From Acinetobacter rongchengensis (GTDB taxonomy: Bacteria; Pseudomonadota; Gammaproteobacteria; Pseudomonadales; Moraxellaceae): a DNA stretch of 64,000 nucleotides. Positions 8,741 to 17,693 of this stretch are shown piece by piece. Where the stretch lies: positions 185,725 through 249,724 of the forward strand of contig NZ_RAXT01000002.1 in NCBI RefSeq assembly GCF_003611475.1, written 5' to 3'. The position numbers were made by a program, and so were the translations under genes. The notes beneath the pieces are model-generated. The model was given only the letters and a program-made list of their open reading frames with translations, ran no database searches and was not told where the DNA came from. Each line of letters starts with the position of its first letter. Position 1 is the first letter of the stretch.

Positions 8741-9277
8741 ATGAGTTCTAATTTTCAAACCAATGATTCGCCTTTAAGTGCAAGTGGTCGTTTTGGACGA
8801 CTGTCTTATTTAGGCTGGTCTTTTTTAAGTACTTTGGTATTTTTTATCGTTGCGATTGTGGTCGCTGTGCTCATGGCTGGAACGAATCCTGAAAGTATTT
8901 CGGCACTTTCTATCCCAGCAATGGGTATTTTTTTAGTTCTCTATATTGCATTTATCTACTTCACTTTCGTCTTTACAATTCGCCGCCTACATGACAAAAA
9001 CCAAAGTGGTTGGTTATCACTGATCATGCTTGTACCTTTAATTAATTTTTTCTTTTTGGTTTATTTATGCTGTGCAAAAGGTGATGAAGGTACCAATAAT
9101 TATGGTGCACCACGTGTAACTAGAGGTTGGGAAAAAGTTTTGGCTTGGATTTATATCATTACAATTCCATTAATGGGTGTATTGGCTGCGATCTCAATTC
9201 CAGCTTATCAAAGCTATATTGAACGTGCTCAGCTACAACAATTAGAATATCAACAACAAATTGAACAATCTCAGTAA
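8741..9277 (+). CDS. DUF805 membrane protein with a pilin-like C-terminal segment
   Basis: A 178-residue inner-membrane protein. Residues about 15-115 form a DUF805 domain: SGRFGRLSYLGW, three membrane helices, and the signature FTIRRLHDKNQSGW. A fourth hydrophobic segment follows near residue 140, running into GVLAAISIPAYQSYIERAQ, which closely resembles the first helix of type IV pilins and pseudopilins. The tail is Gln-rich (QLEYQQQIEQSQ). There is no prepilin peptidase site (G/FxxxE) before the helix, so processing as a pilin is unlikely. The ATG follows AGGA. Function unknown. Confidence 0.8.
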   Translation: MSSNFQTNDSPLSASGRFGRLSYLGWSFLSTLVFFIVAIVVAVLMAGTNPESISALSIPAMGIFLVLYIAFIYFTFVFTIRRLHDKNQSGWLSLIMLVPLINFFFLVYLCCAKGDEGTNNYGAPRVTRGWEKVLAWIYIITIPLMGVLAAISIPAYQSYIERAQLQQLEYQQQIEQSQ

Positions 9278-9330
9278 TGTTAAAAACTTGAATGTTTGGG
9301 TCATAGCCTTTTATTGATAAAAGGCTATAT

Positions 9331-9756
9331 CTACTTTTCAGCTTCATCATCTCTAGTCACAAAACCACCTTCCATGGGTTGTACACTAATTTTAATCTCT
9401 GCTTTTAAATTTAAAGCACGATAACGCTGTTTAATTTCTTCCATAAGCTGTTCGATGGTGGCTTGGCTTAAATCCACCTCAGAAGCAATATAGGCTTTAC
9501 TGACTAAATCTGCACGATCTTGCTTATCTTGCTGTTTAGATTCAGCATTCCAGCGTTCAGTCATCCCCACCAAACGTGCTAACTCAATCAAACTTTGCGC
9601 ACTAGAGGGTGTCGAATTTTGTAACCATTTCCCCATCGTACCTTTTGAAGCCTCTAACACGCTTACAATGTCACTGGCTTTAATGTTTTTATCTTGAATG
9701 AGTTGTTTTAAACGCTTTGCACCTTCGATAAAAAGATCATCATCTTTTTCTGCCAT
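9331..9756 (-). CDS. Small helix-turn-helix protein, probable regulator
   Basis: A 141-residue soluble protein. The N-terminal third resembles an XRE/Cro-type helix-turn-helix: RLKQLIQDKNIKASDIVSVL, then SKGTMGKWLQN as the recognition region and SLIELARLVGM. The rest is charged and helical and matches nothing I recognise. The ATG has GAGG upstream. It diverges from the exonuclease gene at 9849 with a short shared promoter region. Target genes are unknown. Confidence 0.6.
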   Translation of the reverse strand: MAEKDDDLFIEGAKRLKQLIQDKNIKASDIVSVLEASKGTMGKWLQNSTPSSAQSLIELARLVGMTERWNAESKQQDKQDRADLVSKAYIASEVDLSQATIEQLMEEIKQRYRALNLKAEIKISVQPMEGGFVTRDDEAEK

Positions 9757-9848
9757 TGTTTCATACCTCTTTTTTCATCCCACAAAACTATCACCTTTGT
9801 CCAAAGTTTGTTATAACAAAATGATTAATTTTTTAATGCTGAAAGATC

Positions 9849-10511
9849 GTGGATCACTCTATTCAACCCGTTCCAAGCAAAGAGCAAATTCTGACATTTC
9901 CTCGTTTTAAAAATCTTTCTCTTGAAAATATTGTGGTGATCAACTCACTCCAACAATGCAAAAGCATTGAAAATACTTTAAAAACTGCACCTTTATTAGG
10001 TTTTGATACTGAGTCGAAGCCAACATTTAGCAAAGGCGAAGTTCAAACAGGCCCTCATCTTATTCAGCTCGCAACTCGCGAAAAAGCTTACTTATTTCAA
10101 GTATCGACCGAAATTCTAGTTTTTTTAAAACCTGTATTTGAAAATAAAGACCAAATCAAAGTGGGTTTTGGTTTAAAAAACGATGCGCATTTGTTTCGAA
10201 AAAAAGACATTGAACTGAATAATATTATTGAACTGTCTAAAAGCTTTTCAAGTTTTGGACTCAACAATCCAGTCGGTATTAAAAATGCCATGGCTTTGTT
10301 ATTTCAAATTAATTTTCCTAAAAGTAAATCTATCAGCACTTCAAATTGGGCACGAAAAACCCTAACCCAACAACAGATTGAATATGCTGCTGCCGATGCT
10401 TATGCACCTGTTTTAATTTTTGAGGAGCTGCTTCGTTTAGGTTTACTCTCCAAAACCATTGAAAATAATGCGCTTAAATTGGGAATTCATCCTAATAAAA
10501 GCAACAACTGA
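9849..10511 (+). CDS. DEDDy 3'-5' exonuclease domain protein (RNase D-like)
   Basis: A 220-residue stand-alone DNA_pol_A_exo1-type domain without HRDC domains, so shorter than RNase D. Catalytic residues can be placed: Asp53 and Glu55 in LGFDTESKP, Asp112 in GLKNDAHLF, and Tyr179 and Asp183 in EYAAADAY (the YxxxD of the DEDDy class). The start is GTG at 9849. It is Lys- and Asn-rich and A/T-rich compared with hisA. It lies 75 bp upstream of hisA and could be co-transcribed with it. RNA or DNA substrate cannot be told. Confidence 0.75.
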   Translation: MDHSIQPVPSKEQILTFPRFKNLSLENIVVINSLQQCKSIENTLKTAPLLGFDTESKPTFSKGEVQTGPHLIQLATREKAYLFQVSTEILVFLKPVFENKDQIKVGFGLKNDAHLFRKKDIELNNIIELSKSFSSFGLNNPVGIKNAMALLFQINFPKSKSISTSNWARKTLTQQQIEYAAADAYAPVLIFEELLRLGLLSKTIENNALKLGIHPNKSNN

Positions 10512-10586
10512 CACTTAGAAATTGATCAATACTTTGCTAAGATGGGCCACAATGAATTCTCATGAGATTAGGCAAGGAGCGAAAGC

Positions 10587-11318
10587 ATGCTGATCATTCC
10601 TGCAATTGACCTAAAAGACGGCAAATGTGTCCGTTTAAAACAAGGTCGTATGGAAGACGATACCGTATTTTCTGATGATCCTGTGGCAACCGCACAGCAT
10701 TGGGTAAATGAGGGTGCTCGTCGTTTGCATCTAGTGGATTTAAATGGTGCTTTCGCAGGTACGCCGATCCATAAACCTGTGGTAGAAGCGATTGCAAAAG
10801 CGCAACCTGAGCTTCCAATTCAAATTGGTGGTGGTATTCGTTCTTTAGAAACCATTGAGCACTACCTTGAAGCGGGTGTTTCTTTTGTGATTATTGGTAC
10901 AAAAGCAGTCAAAGAACCTGAATTTGTTGAAGAAGCATGTAAAAAATTCGCAGGACATATCATTGTCGGTATCGATGCGATGAATGGTTTCGTCGCAACA
11001 GATGGTTGGGCCAATGTCACTGATGTAAAAGCAACGGATTTGGCAAAACGTTTTGCCGATGCAGGTGTGTCTAGCATTGTCTATACCGATATTGCACGTG
11101 ATGGCATGATGCAAGGTGTTAATGTTGAGCAAACTGTGCATCTTGCTCAATATTCAGGATTACCCGTGATTGCTTCTGGTGGCGTAACCAATCTTGATGA
11201 TGTACGTAACTTGAAAGGTCAACACGGTATTTTAGGTGCGATTACAGGTCGTGCAATCTATGAAGGGACTTTAAACCTTCGCGAAGCGCAATTGTTATTG
11301 GATGAGCAAAGTTTTTAA
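10587..11318 (+). CDS. hisA: ProFAR isomerase (phosphoribosylformimino-5-aminoimidazole carboxamide ribotide isomerase)
   Basis: A 243-residue TIM-barrel isomerase of histidine synthesis, producing PRFAR for HisF-HisH. Catalytic Asp8 is in [10 protein letters not shown] and the second acidic residue is in [10 protein letters not shown]. The half-barrel phosphate motifs QIGGGIRS and ASGGVTN are present. The ATG follows AAGGAG at good spacing. It stands between the exonuclease gene and a terminator, separate from hisBH and hisF. A GAATTC palindrome sits at 10554-10559 in its leader. Confidence 0.96.
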   Translation: MLIIPAIDLKDGKCVRLKQGRMEDDTVFSDDPVATAQHWVNEGARRLHLVDLNGAFAGTPIHKPVVEAIAKAQPELPIQIGGGIRSLETIEHYLEAGVSFVIIGTKAVKEPEFVEEACKKFAGHIIVGIDAMNGFVATDGWANVTDVKATDLAKRFADAGVSSIVYTDIARDGMMQGVNVEQTVHLAQYSGLPVIASGGVTNLDDVRNLKGQHGILGAITGRAIYEGTLNLREAQLLLDEQSF

Positions 11319-11344
11319 ACCCTAAACTCACCATTTCAATCAAA

Positions 11345-11377
11345 TAAAAAAGAGAACGTCATGTTCTCTTTTTTAGT
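11345..11377 (+). terminator. Terminator of hisA
   Basis: Stem AAAAAAGAGAAC/GTTCTCTTTTTT around a short loop, with T-runs on both strands; 27 bases after the hisA stop. Confidence 0.9.
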
Positions 11378-11440
11378 TTCTAGCGACCACTGTAATGGTA
11401 TTCACTTAATCCCGTTTTGATCATGAGTGACATACCTTGA

Positions 11441-11734
11441 TTAAACCAGTGTGCTTTCGTAATGTTGCATGTCGATCTTACGGGCTAAGAATGGTTTCAT
11501 GGCAATAAACCAATGTCTAAATTCATCTGTTTTCATAAAAACATCTATATGTGTTGCCAAATCAGTCCAGTAAATTTGTAAAACATAATTCTGTGGATTT
11601 TCAATTCCACGAATCAGTTTAAACTTTTCACAACCCTGCGCATTTCTAAAAATATCGGATAATTCATAAAATTTCTTTTCAAAAGCCATCTGCTGACCAT
11701 CAATGATGTGAAATAGAGCCTGTTCAATCACCAT
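11441..11734 (-). CDS. Antibiotic biosynthesis monooxygenase (ABM)-like small protein
   Basis: A 97-residue ferredoxin-like alpha/beta protein resembling ABM-domain proteins: VIEQALFHIIDG, QQMAFEKKFYELSDIF, QGCEKFKLIRGIENP, then NYVLQIYWTDLATHIDVFMKT. Such dimeric proteins range from quinone-forming monooxygenases to heme-degrading or purely structural members. No function can be assigned. The ATG at 11734 is chosen because AAAGGTG precedes it; a GTG three codons earlier is less well placed. Confidence 0.65.
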   Translation of the reverse strand: MVIEQALFHIIDGQQMAFEKKFYELSDIFRNAQGCEKFKLIRGIENPQNYVLQIYWTDLATHIDVFMKTDEFRHWFIAMKPFLARKIDMQHYESTLV

Positions 11735-11847
11735 ATTTTTCACCTTTTATGAACATTTATCATCTATTCAAACACAAGATCATCTCATTTACATGACACT
11801 GTTCGGACCTGCATACAAGCCACTGATTTTAATCAAAAGAGCACCCG

Positions 11848-12240
11848 CTATAGCGGTACAGGCTGATTATCATTCAAAGCAATAATGCCTCGAATGGCAC
11901 GATATACAATCCATACCCATGAAATAAATAAGACTGCAACGCAGAATATCGTTGCACTCACGGCAACCCCTGCAAAAGCATTGGCATTATCCATGGTGAA
12001 AAATAAGAAAAGGAATGGTACAAATGCCAGCAATGTCCAAATTAAATACCACCAAAAAGTGCGTATTTGCCATCTAAAATGACTTTCAAAAATAGTGCCT
12101 CGTACCGAGTCTAATTTCACATAGTTAATCACTAAAGCCACAATGGCGAATATTCCACCCGAAAAAATCGCAACAATATAAAGAATATATAAAATTAAAG
12201 TCAGTGATTTACTGTTGTTTGGATCAACATCATTATTCAT
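11848..12240 (-). CDS. DUF4870-like four-helix membrane protein
   Basis: A 130-residue inner-membrane protein with about three to four hydrophobic helices (IVAIFSGGIFAIVALVI, WWYLIWTLLAFVPFLFLF, GVAVSATIFCVAVLFI and a final VWIVYRAIRGIIAL). The layout and the RGTIFESHFRWQIRTFWW loop match DUF4870/Tic20-like small membrane proteins. The second ATG (12240) is preferred because GAGGA abuts the first ATG with no spacing. Its stop lies 113 bases upstream of the ABM-like gene. Function unknown. Confidence 0.65.
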   Translation of the reverse strand: MNNDVDPNNSKSLTLILYILYIVAIFSGGIFAIVALVINYVKLDSVRGTIFESHFRWQIRTFWWYLIWTLLAFVPFLFLFFTMDNANAFAGVAVSATIFCVAVLFISWVWIVYRAIRGIIALNDNQPVPL

Positions 12241-12271
12241 TCTCATTCCTCGAGTAATACGTTATTTGCCT

Positions 12272-12898
12272 TTAAGCTCTAAATACATTTAAAGGAGAAA
12301 TTAGCCATAAAATCAATAAAATATTAAAGAATATAGTACAGAAATATACCTTTCTAAAAGGTTGTTTTTGTGTTTTATGTCGTAAACGTTGTTGAGCTAA
12401 CCACGCTGCAGGCCACCCGCCTAAAAAGGCAAGGACATGTAAGGTATTCTCTGGTACGCGACGTTGATCAAGCTGTGCTGCTTCTTTGTCTTGAGCATAA
12501 AACCAGTAAGTCATCACATTGATAATACTGATAAAAAGTAATGCTAGACTATTCAGCAAACCAGTAGCAGTCAAAATGCCCAAAGCAATAATATAAATCA
12601 CACACAAAATCTGCATGGGCTGTAATTTTGATGATGATTGTGTATCTACGCGGTTCGATGCTTTGGATAATTTCTTTGCCTGATTGGCTTTTAAATAAGT
12701 CACTTGCTTTGCTTTAAAGCGTCCGTGTCCATCCAGTTGCACCACATATTCCAGTGCGCAACCGACAAGCGGGCGTGGCCCTTTCTGTGCAAAGTCTTTG
12801 ATGTGTAAAAATACACGATCTTTAGTTTCATCATTGGGCTGGATAAAGCCATAGCCTTTATCATCAAACCACTCCACCAAACGACCTTGATCACGCAT
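12272..12898 (-). CDS. Cold-shock domain plus DUF1294 membrane protein
   Basis: A 208-residue two-domain protein. Residues 1-70 form a cold-shock OB fold (RLVEWFDDKGYGFIQP, then VFLHIKDF), expected to bind RNA or single-stranded DNA. Residues about 95-208 form a DUF1294 membrane domain with FLGGWPAAWLAQQRLRHKT and FRKVYFCTIFFNILLI. The ATG at 12898 follows TTGGGA. This fusion is known in proteobacteria but its role is not. It may share a transcript with the membrane protein that follows 31 bp later. Confidence 0.8.
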   Translation of the reverse strand: MRDQGRLVEWFDDKGYGFIQPNDETKDRVFLHIKDFAQKGPRPLVGCALEYVVQLDGHGRFKAKQVTYLKANQAKKLSKASNRVDTQSSSKLQPMQILCVIYIIALGILTATGLLNSLALLFISIINVMTYWFYAQDKEAAQLDQRRVPENTLHVLAFLGGWPAAWLAQQRLRHKTQKQPFRKVYFCTIFFNILLILWLISPLNVFRA

Positions 12899-13000
12899 TT
12901 ATTTATCCCAAATTATTTTGACTTCTTTGATCTATTTTTATTGTTTATACATAGATTGCTGCATATAACAATCGCTATAAATAAAAGAAGTCATAAGCTA

Positions 13001-13951
13001 TTAAGCCGTTACAAACTTTAATCTTTCTACCAGCATATCACGCATTTCTAAAGGATTTTTCTGCAAAATATCATCCCCTGTACGTCCTTCTGCTTGATTC
13101 ATTTGAGCCACTTGCAAACGCATCATCCAAAAACGCCCAGCAGCCATCGCTAAATACAACTCCAAACAAGACTTCTCATCTTCAGTTAACGGACGGACTG
13201 ATGAATATGCATTTAAAAAAGCCGTTGCTTTAGCTTCATTCAAAGTCACTTCGGGATATTCTGTGCAAAAATCATTGAGTGTAATCGCAATATCAAACAG
13301 TAATTCATCTCGATTCATTTCATAAAAATCAAGAATACCTTTGAGTGTATTGCCTTCAAATAAAGTATTGTCACGGAACAAGTCAGAGTGAATGAAACCT
13401 TTAGGGCGATTTGGATACATTGCAGTCAAGGCCTCATACAAACCTAAAAGATTGTTGAGTAATGCGGTGTCTGCAGCATTTAAAGTCGGTTTAATTTGTT
13501 TCGCAACGTTATACCAATAGGCATGATCACGTGCCACTTTGCGTTCCAATGGAAAATCTTGCAAAGCCACATGCATTTGAGCCTGCGCAATTGCAATTTG
13601 CTCAACTTGCTCAATTGTCGACGGCATAGGATGTTGTCCTAACATGCGTGGGGCAATTTGTGCAGGCTTATCTTTCAATGTGTGAATAGATTGCCCACTA
13701 TATTTTAATGGTACTGGTACAGCTAAGCCCTGTTGTCCTAAATACTCTAAAACTGGAATCAATTCCGCTGCTGCTTGCATGTCCATATTTTCAAACAGTG
13801 TTAAAACAAACTGTGATCCATCTGCACAAACAATAAAATAATTGGTATTTTGAATACCTCCTTGAATTGGATTCAGCTCAATCACCTCTAATCCATAAGC
13901 TGCTGCAAAGGCTTGAACTTCCTTTAAACTCAAAGTGGTATAAACCGACAT
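13001..13951 (-). CDS. thrB: Homoserine kinase, aminoglycoside-phosphotransferase fold (ThrB type II)
   Basis: Phosphorylates homoserine for threonine synthesis. The 316-residue protein has the APH fold rather than the GHMP fold of E. coli ThrB. N-lobe: GIQNTNYFIVCADG with FVLTLFE. Catalytic loop: FIHSDLFRDNTLF. Metal-binding segment: GILDFYEMNRDELLFDIAI. The ATG follows AGG. Its pathway partners hom and thrC lie 23 kb away. It diverges from hisF across about 110 bp. Confidence 0.9.
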   Translation of the reverse strand: MSVYTTLSLKEVQAFAAAYGLEVIELNPIQGGIQNTNYFIVCADGSQFVLTLFENMDMQAAAELIPVLEYLGQQGLAVPVPLKYSGQSIHTLKDKPAQIAPRMLGQHPMPSTIEQVEQIAIAQAQMHVALQDFPLERKVARDHAYWYNVAKQIKPTLNAADTALLNNLLGLYEALTAMYPNRPKGFIHSDLFRDNTLFEGNTLKGILDFYEMNRDELLFDIAITLNDFCTEYPEVTLNEAKATAFLNAYSSVRPLTEDEKSCLELYLAMAAGRFWMMRLQVAQMNQAEGRTGDDILQKNPLEMRDMLVERLKFVTA

Positions 13952-14064
13952 ATAAAACCTGCGAAAAAACTTACATAAGTTTGATAGAATACCCTCTCTG
14001 ACTCGCGAGGTGTAGCACCAACATCGCTCAGTTTCATAATCGGCTGTTATTTTTGGAAAAAATT

Positions 14065-14823
14065 ATGCTTGCTAAACGTATTATTCCTTGCCTAGATGTA
14101 GATAATGGGCGTGTAGTCAAAGGTGTTCAGTTCCTTGATATTCGTGATGCAGGCGACCCCGTAGAAGTTGCACGCCGTTATAATGAACAAGGTGCTGATG
14201 AAATTACCTTTTTAGATATCACTGCAACCTCAGGTGAACGAGACACAACCTATCGCACTGTAGAGCGTATGGCTGAAAGTGTATTCGTTCCTTTGACTGT
14301 CGGTGGTGGGGTTCGCAAAGTTGAAGACATTCGCCTACTGTTAAATGCAGGCGCAGATAAAGTCAGCATTAACTCTGCTGCAGTCTTTAATCCTGAGTTT
14401 GTACAAGAAGCTTCACAACGTTTCGGTGCACAATGCATCGTGGTTGCAATTGATGCGAAAAAAACGGCAGAGAACAAGTGGGAAATTTTCACCCACGGTG
14501 GTCGTAAACCGACAGGGATCGATGCGATTGATTGGGCTGTCAAAATGGCAGACTTCGGTGCAGGCGAACTGTTAATTACCTCAATGGATGCTGATGGCAC
14601 CAAAGCAGGCTATGACATCGAATTAATGCGCCAAATCAATGAGCGTGTCACCATTCCAACGATTGCCTCTGGTGGCGTCGGGAATTTACAACATTTGGCA
14701 GATGGTATCTTAAAAGGCGGTGCAGATGCTGTTCTTGCAGCCTCTATTTTCCACTTTGGACAATACACCATTCCAGAAGCAAAACAATATTTAGCAGATC
14801 AAGGCATTGAAATGCGTCTTTGA
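14065..14823 (+). CDS. hisF: Imidazole glycerol phosphate synthase, cyclase subunit
   Basis: A 252-residue TIM barrel that forms imidazole glycerol phosphate and AICAR from PRFAR, using ammonia channelled from HisH. The catalytic Asp residues are in [15 protein letters not shown] and [14 protein letters not shown]. Phosphate loops TVGGGVRK and ASGGVGN and the substrate motif FLDITAT are present. The ATG at 14065 gives the standard N-terminus MLAKRIIPC with GGA upstream; a TTG four codons earlier is unnecessary. Confidence 0.96.
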   Translation: MLAKRIIPCLDVDNGRVVKGVQFLDIRDAGDPVEVARRYNEQGADEITFLDITATSGERDTTYRTVERMAESVFVPLTVGGGVRKVEDIRLLLNAGADKVSINSAAVFNPEFVQEASQRFGAQCIVVAIDAKKTAENKWEIFTHGGRKPTGIDAIDWAVKMADFGAGELLITSMDADGTKAGYDIELMRQINERVTIPTIASGGVGNLQHLADGILKGGADAVLAASIFHFGQYTIPEAKQYLADQGIEMRL

Positions 14824-14848
14824 TTGGTAAATAAATACTGATCGACTC

Positions 14849-14879
14849 AAAGAGTGTTGAAATAACACTCTTTTTTATT
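14849..14879 (+). terminator. Terminator of hisF
   Basis: Stem AGAGTGTT/AACACTCT, 5-base loop, then TTTTTT. It lies 27 bases after the hisF stop. Confidence 0.88.
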
Positions 14880-15230
14880 GAGCTAAAATATATCTTAGTG
14901 TGTTGCAACAACACATTAATATGCATAGAAAATTCTGCTATCGATTTATTCTTTAATTCAAGAATTCAACAAGCAACTATGAAGCCATGTTAAATATTTT
15001 TTAAAATAAAATGTCAATTTAATGAAAATGTTTCACCTTTTACTTTGCTAAAATTACAAAATTATTATTTTTATGTAAACAAATTAACAATAAGTTTATA
15101 ATAAATGATAAATATCTCATTTTTAGTGGACTATTTTTATCAATCTCAGAATTAGAGTATTTCTTATTCTATTTATTTATTTTAATCTTAGAAATGAAAG
15201 CTTTATTAGCAATAGAGTGAGTAGAGGGAA
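14880..15230. other. A/T-rich intergenic region without a gene
   Basis: About 350 bases of very A/T-rich DNA ahead of the Sel1-like gene. I find no credible coding frame or RNA. It holds one GAATTC (14962-14967), and the last stretch (GAGTAGAGGG) is the ribosome binding site of the next gene. Confidence 0.6.
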
Positions 15231-15632
15231 ATGAATTTAATAAAAATAATTCGGATGATATGGAAATCAATAATGCCTTTACAACATTATGTGAATAATC
15301 ATACCTTTATGGTTTCAGAAGTTCAAAATACCTACCATCGGGCGACAGCTTATGAACATTTAGCGGCCAATCAAAGATATCGTGTTGGTATTGAAAATGC
15401 GTTTAATCAACAACTGCATCATTACCAAAGAAACGCTATTTGGTTTTTTTTGCATGCAGCATTAAAAGGTTATAGCCGAGCACAATATAAATTGGGAATG
15501 CTGTATTTACATGGGCAGTTAGGCTTAGACAGCAATATTTTAAAAGCACAAAAATGGCTCGTTTTAGCAGCGAACCAAGGTCATGTTGAGGCTCAGAACC
15601 AACTCAACGCTTTACCTTTCTTTAGGCAATAA
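15231..15632 (+). CDS. Small Sel1-like repeat protein
   Basis: A 133-residue protein with a short cationic, hydrophobic N-terminus (LIKIIRMIWKSI) and two tetratricopeptide-like Sel1 repeats: AIWFFLHAALKGYSRAQYKL and the next one beginning AQKWLVLAANQGHVEAQNQL. Sel1 repeats mediate protein-protein contacts. There is no clear signal peptidase site. It stands alone, preceded by A/T-rich DNA and followed by a dispersed palindromic repeat. Function unknown. Confidence 0.7.
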   Translation: MNLIKIIRMIWKSIMPLQHYVNNHTFMVSEVQNTYHRATAYEHLAANQRYRVGIENAFNQQLHHYQRNAIWFFLHAALKGYSRAQYKLGMLYLHGQLGLDSNILKAQKWLVLAANQGHVEAQNQLNALPFFRQ

Positions 15633-15680
15633 AAAACCAGCTCGAAAGCTTAATTCTAGTCAGTTAAGTCTTTTTAAATC

Positions 15681-15779
15681 CTCACCTTTTTCAAAGGAGG
15701 GCGCATCAAGAATCTAAAATTATTTTAAATTCTCAATCGTTCCCCCTCTTTTTTAAAGAGGGGTTAGGGAAGATTCTTA
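15681..15779. repeat. Dispersed palindromic intergenic repeat, copy A
   Basis: Two hairpins flank a conserved core. The first is CCTTTTTCAAAGG; the second is CCCCTCTTTTTTAAAGAGGGG, near-perfect. The core AATCTAAAATTATTTTAAAT and the second hairpin recur in inverted orientation at 61720-61836. It lies between the Sel1-like gene and ettA, and on the minus strand it lies just beyond the ettA stop. This is typical of REP/MITE-like intergenic elements. Confidence 0.75.
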
Positions 15780-15851
15780 AATGAGTAACGACTAAATTAC
15801 TCTTCACTGACCAGTATTAGCCCAAAAGCTGGTTTTACTTTAAATCAGCGA

Positions 15852-17513
15852 TTAACCGCCAATTTTTTTATACTTTGTACGTTTTTGTACAGCATCATCA
15901 CCTAAACGAGATTGGCGGTATGCTTCATATTCAGCATAGTTACCTTCGTAGAATTCTGGCTGTTCATTTTCAAATGACAAGATATGAGTCGCAATACGGT
16001 CAAGGAACCAACGGTCATGCGATACCACCATGACAGTACCTGGGAATACAAGAATCGCATCCTCAAGCGCACGTAATGTTTCAATATCCAAGTCGTTCGA
16101 TGGTTCATCGAGTAAGATCACGTTTGCACCCATTTGCAGGATTTTTGCAAGTTGTAAACGGTTACGCTCACCACCTGACAACTCACCTACACGTTTCTGC
16201 TGATCTTGGCCTTTAAAGTTAAAACGCCCAATATAAGCACGAGATGCGATTTCGTATTCACCGATTCTTAAGATATCTAAACCGCCTGAAACTTCTTCCC
16301 AAACTGTTTTGTTGTTATCCAAAGTATCACGGATCTGTCCTACATAAGCCACTTTTACTGACTCACCTAGGGTCACAGTACCTGTATCAGGTTGCTGTTC
16401 GCCAGTCATCATACGGAATAGCGTCGTTTTACCTGCACCGTTAGGCCCCACAATACCGACAATCGCAGTTGGTGGAACAGTGAAAGTTAAATCTTTATAC
16501 AACAAACGACCGTCAAATGATTTACTGATACCTTCAATTTCTACAACCTTATTGCCCAGGCGTGGACCAGGTGGAATGTAGATTTCAGACGTTTCGTTAC
16601 GTTGTTGGAACTCACGTGAGTTAAGTTCTTCAAAACGCTCCATACGCGCTTTGTTTTTCTTTTGCTGACCTTTGGCATTTGAACGAACCCATTCAAGTTC
16701 TTTTTTCAATGCTTTAGCAAAAGACTCTTCTTGTTTCTGTTCCTGCTCTAAACGTGCATTCTTTTGTTCTAACCAAGAAGAATAGTTACCTTGATATGGA
16801 ATACCCATGCCACGGTCAAGCTCAAGAATCCATTCAGCAACGTTATCCAAGAAATAACGGTCATGCGTAATGGCAACAATCGTACCAGGGAAATCTTTCA
16901 AGAAACGTTCTAACCAAGATACAGATTCTGCATCCAAATGGTTTGTCGGTTCGTCTAGAAGTAACATGTCTGGTTTAGACAATAATAAACGACACAATGC
17001 AACACGACGGCGTTCACCACCTGAAAGCAAGCTTACATCTGCATCCCAAGCTGGAAGGTTTAATGCAGCAGCGGCTTGATCCATTTGGTTACTTAAGTTA
17101 TGTGCATCCCAAGAATGGATAATCGCTTCAAGTTTTTCTTGCTCTTTCGCAAGCGCATCAAAGTCTGCATCTTCAGCAGCATATTCAGCAAAAACTTCAT
17201 CCAAACGTGCCAATGCATCTAATGGTTCACGTAAACCATCTTCAACGTTACCGCGAACGTCTTTATTTGGATCTAATGGTGGTTCTTGCTCTAAATAGCC
17301 GATTTTGATACCTGGTTGCGCACGAGCTTCACCTGAGAAATCTTTATCTACGCCAGCCATAATACGAAGCAAGGTTGACTTACCTGCACCGTTTAAACCA
17401 AGCACACCAATTTTTGCACCTGGAAAGAATGATAAAGAGATGTCTTTTAGGATTTCGCGCTTAGGCGGAACCATTTTCGACACACGGTTCATCGTGTAAA
17501 TATATTGGGCCAC
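15852..17513 (-). CDS. ettA: Energy-dependent translational throttle protein EttA (ABC-F ATPase)
   Basis: A 553-residue soluble ABC-F protein with two ATPase domains that binds the ribosomal E site and gates translation by energy state. Seen: Walker A GLNGAGKST and GPNGAGKTT, signatures LSGGERRRVAL and LSGGERNRLQL, Walker B LLLLDEPTNHLD and VILLDEPSNDLD. The arm region and P-site linker (ELEWVRSNAKGQQKKNKAR) lie between the domains. Length matches E. coli EttA. The start is GTG at 17511-17513 behind GAGGAG; the open stretch upstream is not part of the family. Confidence 0.95.
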   Translation of the reverse strand: MAQYIYTMNRVSKMVPPKREILKDISLSFFPGAKIGVLGLNGAGKSTLLRIMAGVDKDFSGEARAQPGIKIGYLEQEPPLDPNKDVRGNVEDGLREPLDALARLDEVFAEYAAEDADFDALAKEQEKLEAIIHSWDAHNLSNQMDQAAAALNLPAWDADVSLLSGGERRRVALCRLLLSKPDMLLLDEPTNHLDAESVSWLERFLKDFPGTIVAITHDRYFLDNVAEWILELDRGMGIPYQGNYSSWLEQKNARLEQEQKQEESFAKALKKELEWVRSNAKGQQKKNKARMERFEELNSREFQQRNETSEIYIPPGPRLGNKVVEIEGISKSFDGRLLYKDLTFTVPPTAIVGIVGPNGAGKTTLFRMMTGEQQPDTGTVTLGESVKVAYVGQIRDTLDNNKTVWEEVSGGLDILRIGEYEIASRAYIGRFNFKGQDQQKRVGELSGGERNRLQLAKILQMGANVILLDEPSNDLDIETLRALEDAILVFPGTVMVVSHDRWFLDRIATHILSFENEQPEFYEGNYAEYEAYRQSRLGDDAVQKRTKYKKIGG

Positions 17514-17693
17514 GTAGGACTCCTCTATAATGAGTAGAAATTCGCAAAACGCGAACAAATAAATGGCAATAATTATACGCTGAATTTATCTATTTTTGTT
17601 TAGATTCACCCAATTTGATCAAGATATTTTAAAAAGATCTCTTGACTATTTTCCAAGCATAACAAACCAACCATTTGCTTATCTCAAAGTGCA

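Noticed and set aside
17514..17558. Upstream start for ettA
   Set aside because: GAGGAG lies before the GTG at 17513, and the resulting length matches EttA; the upstream residues are not in the family.
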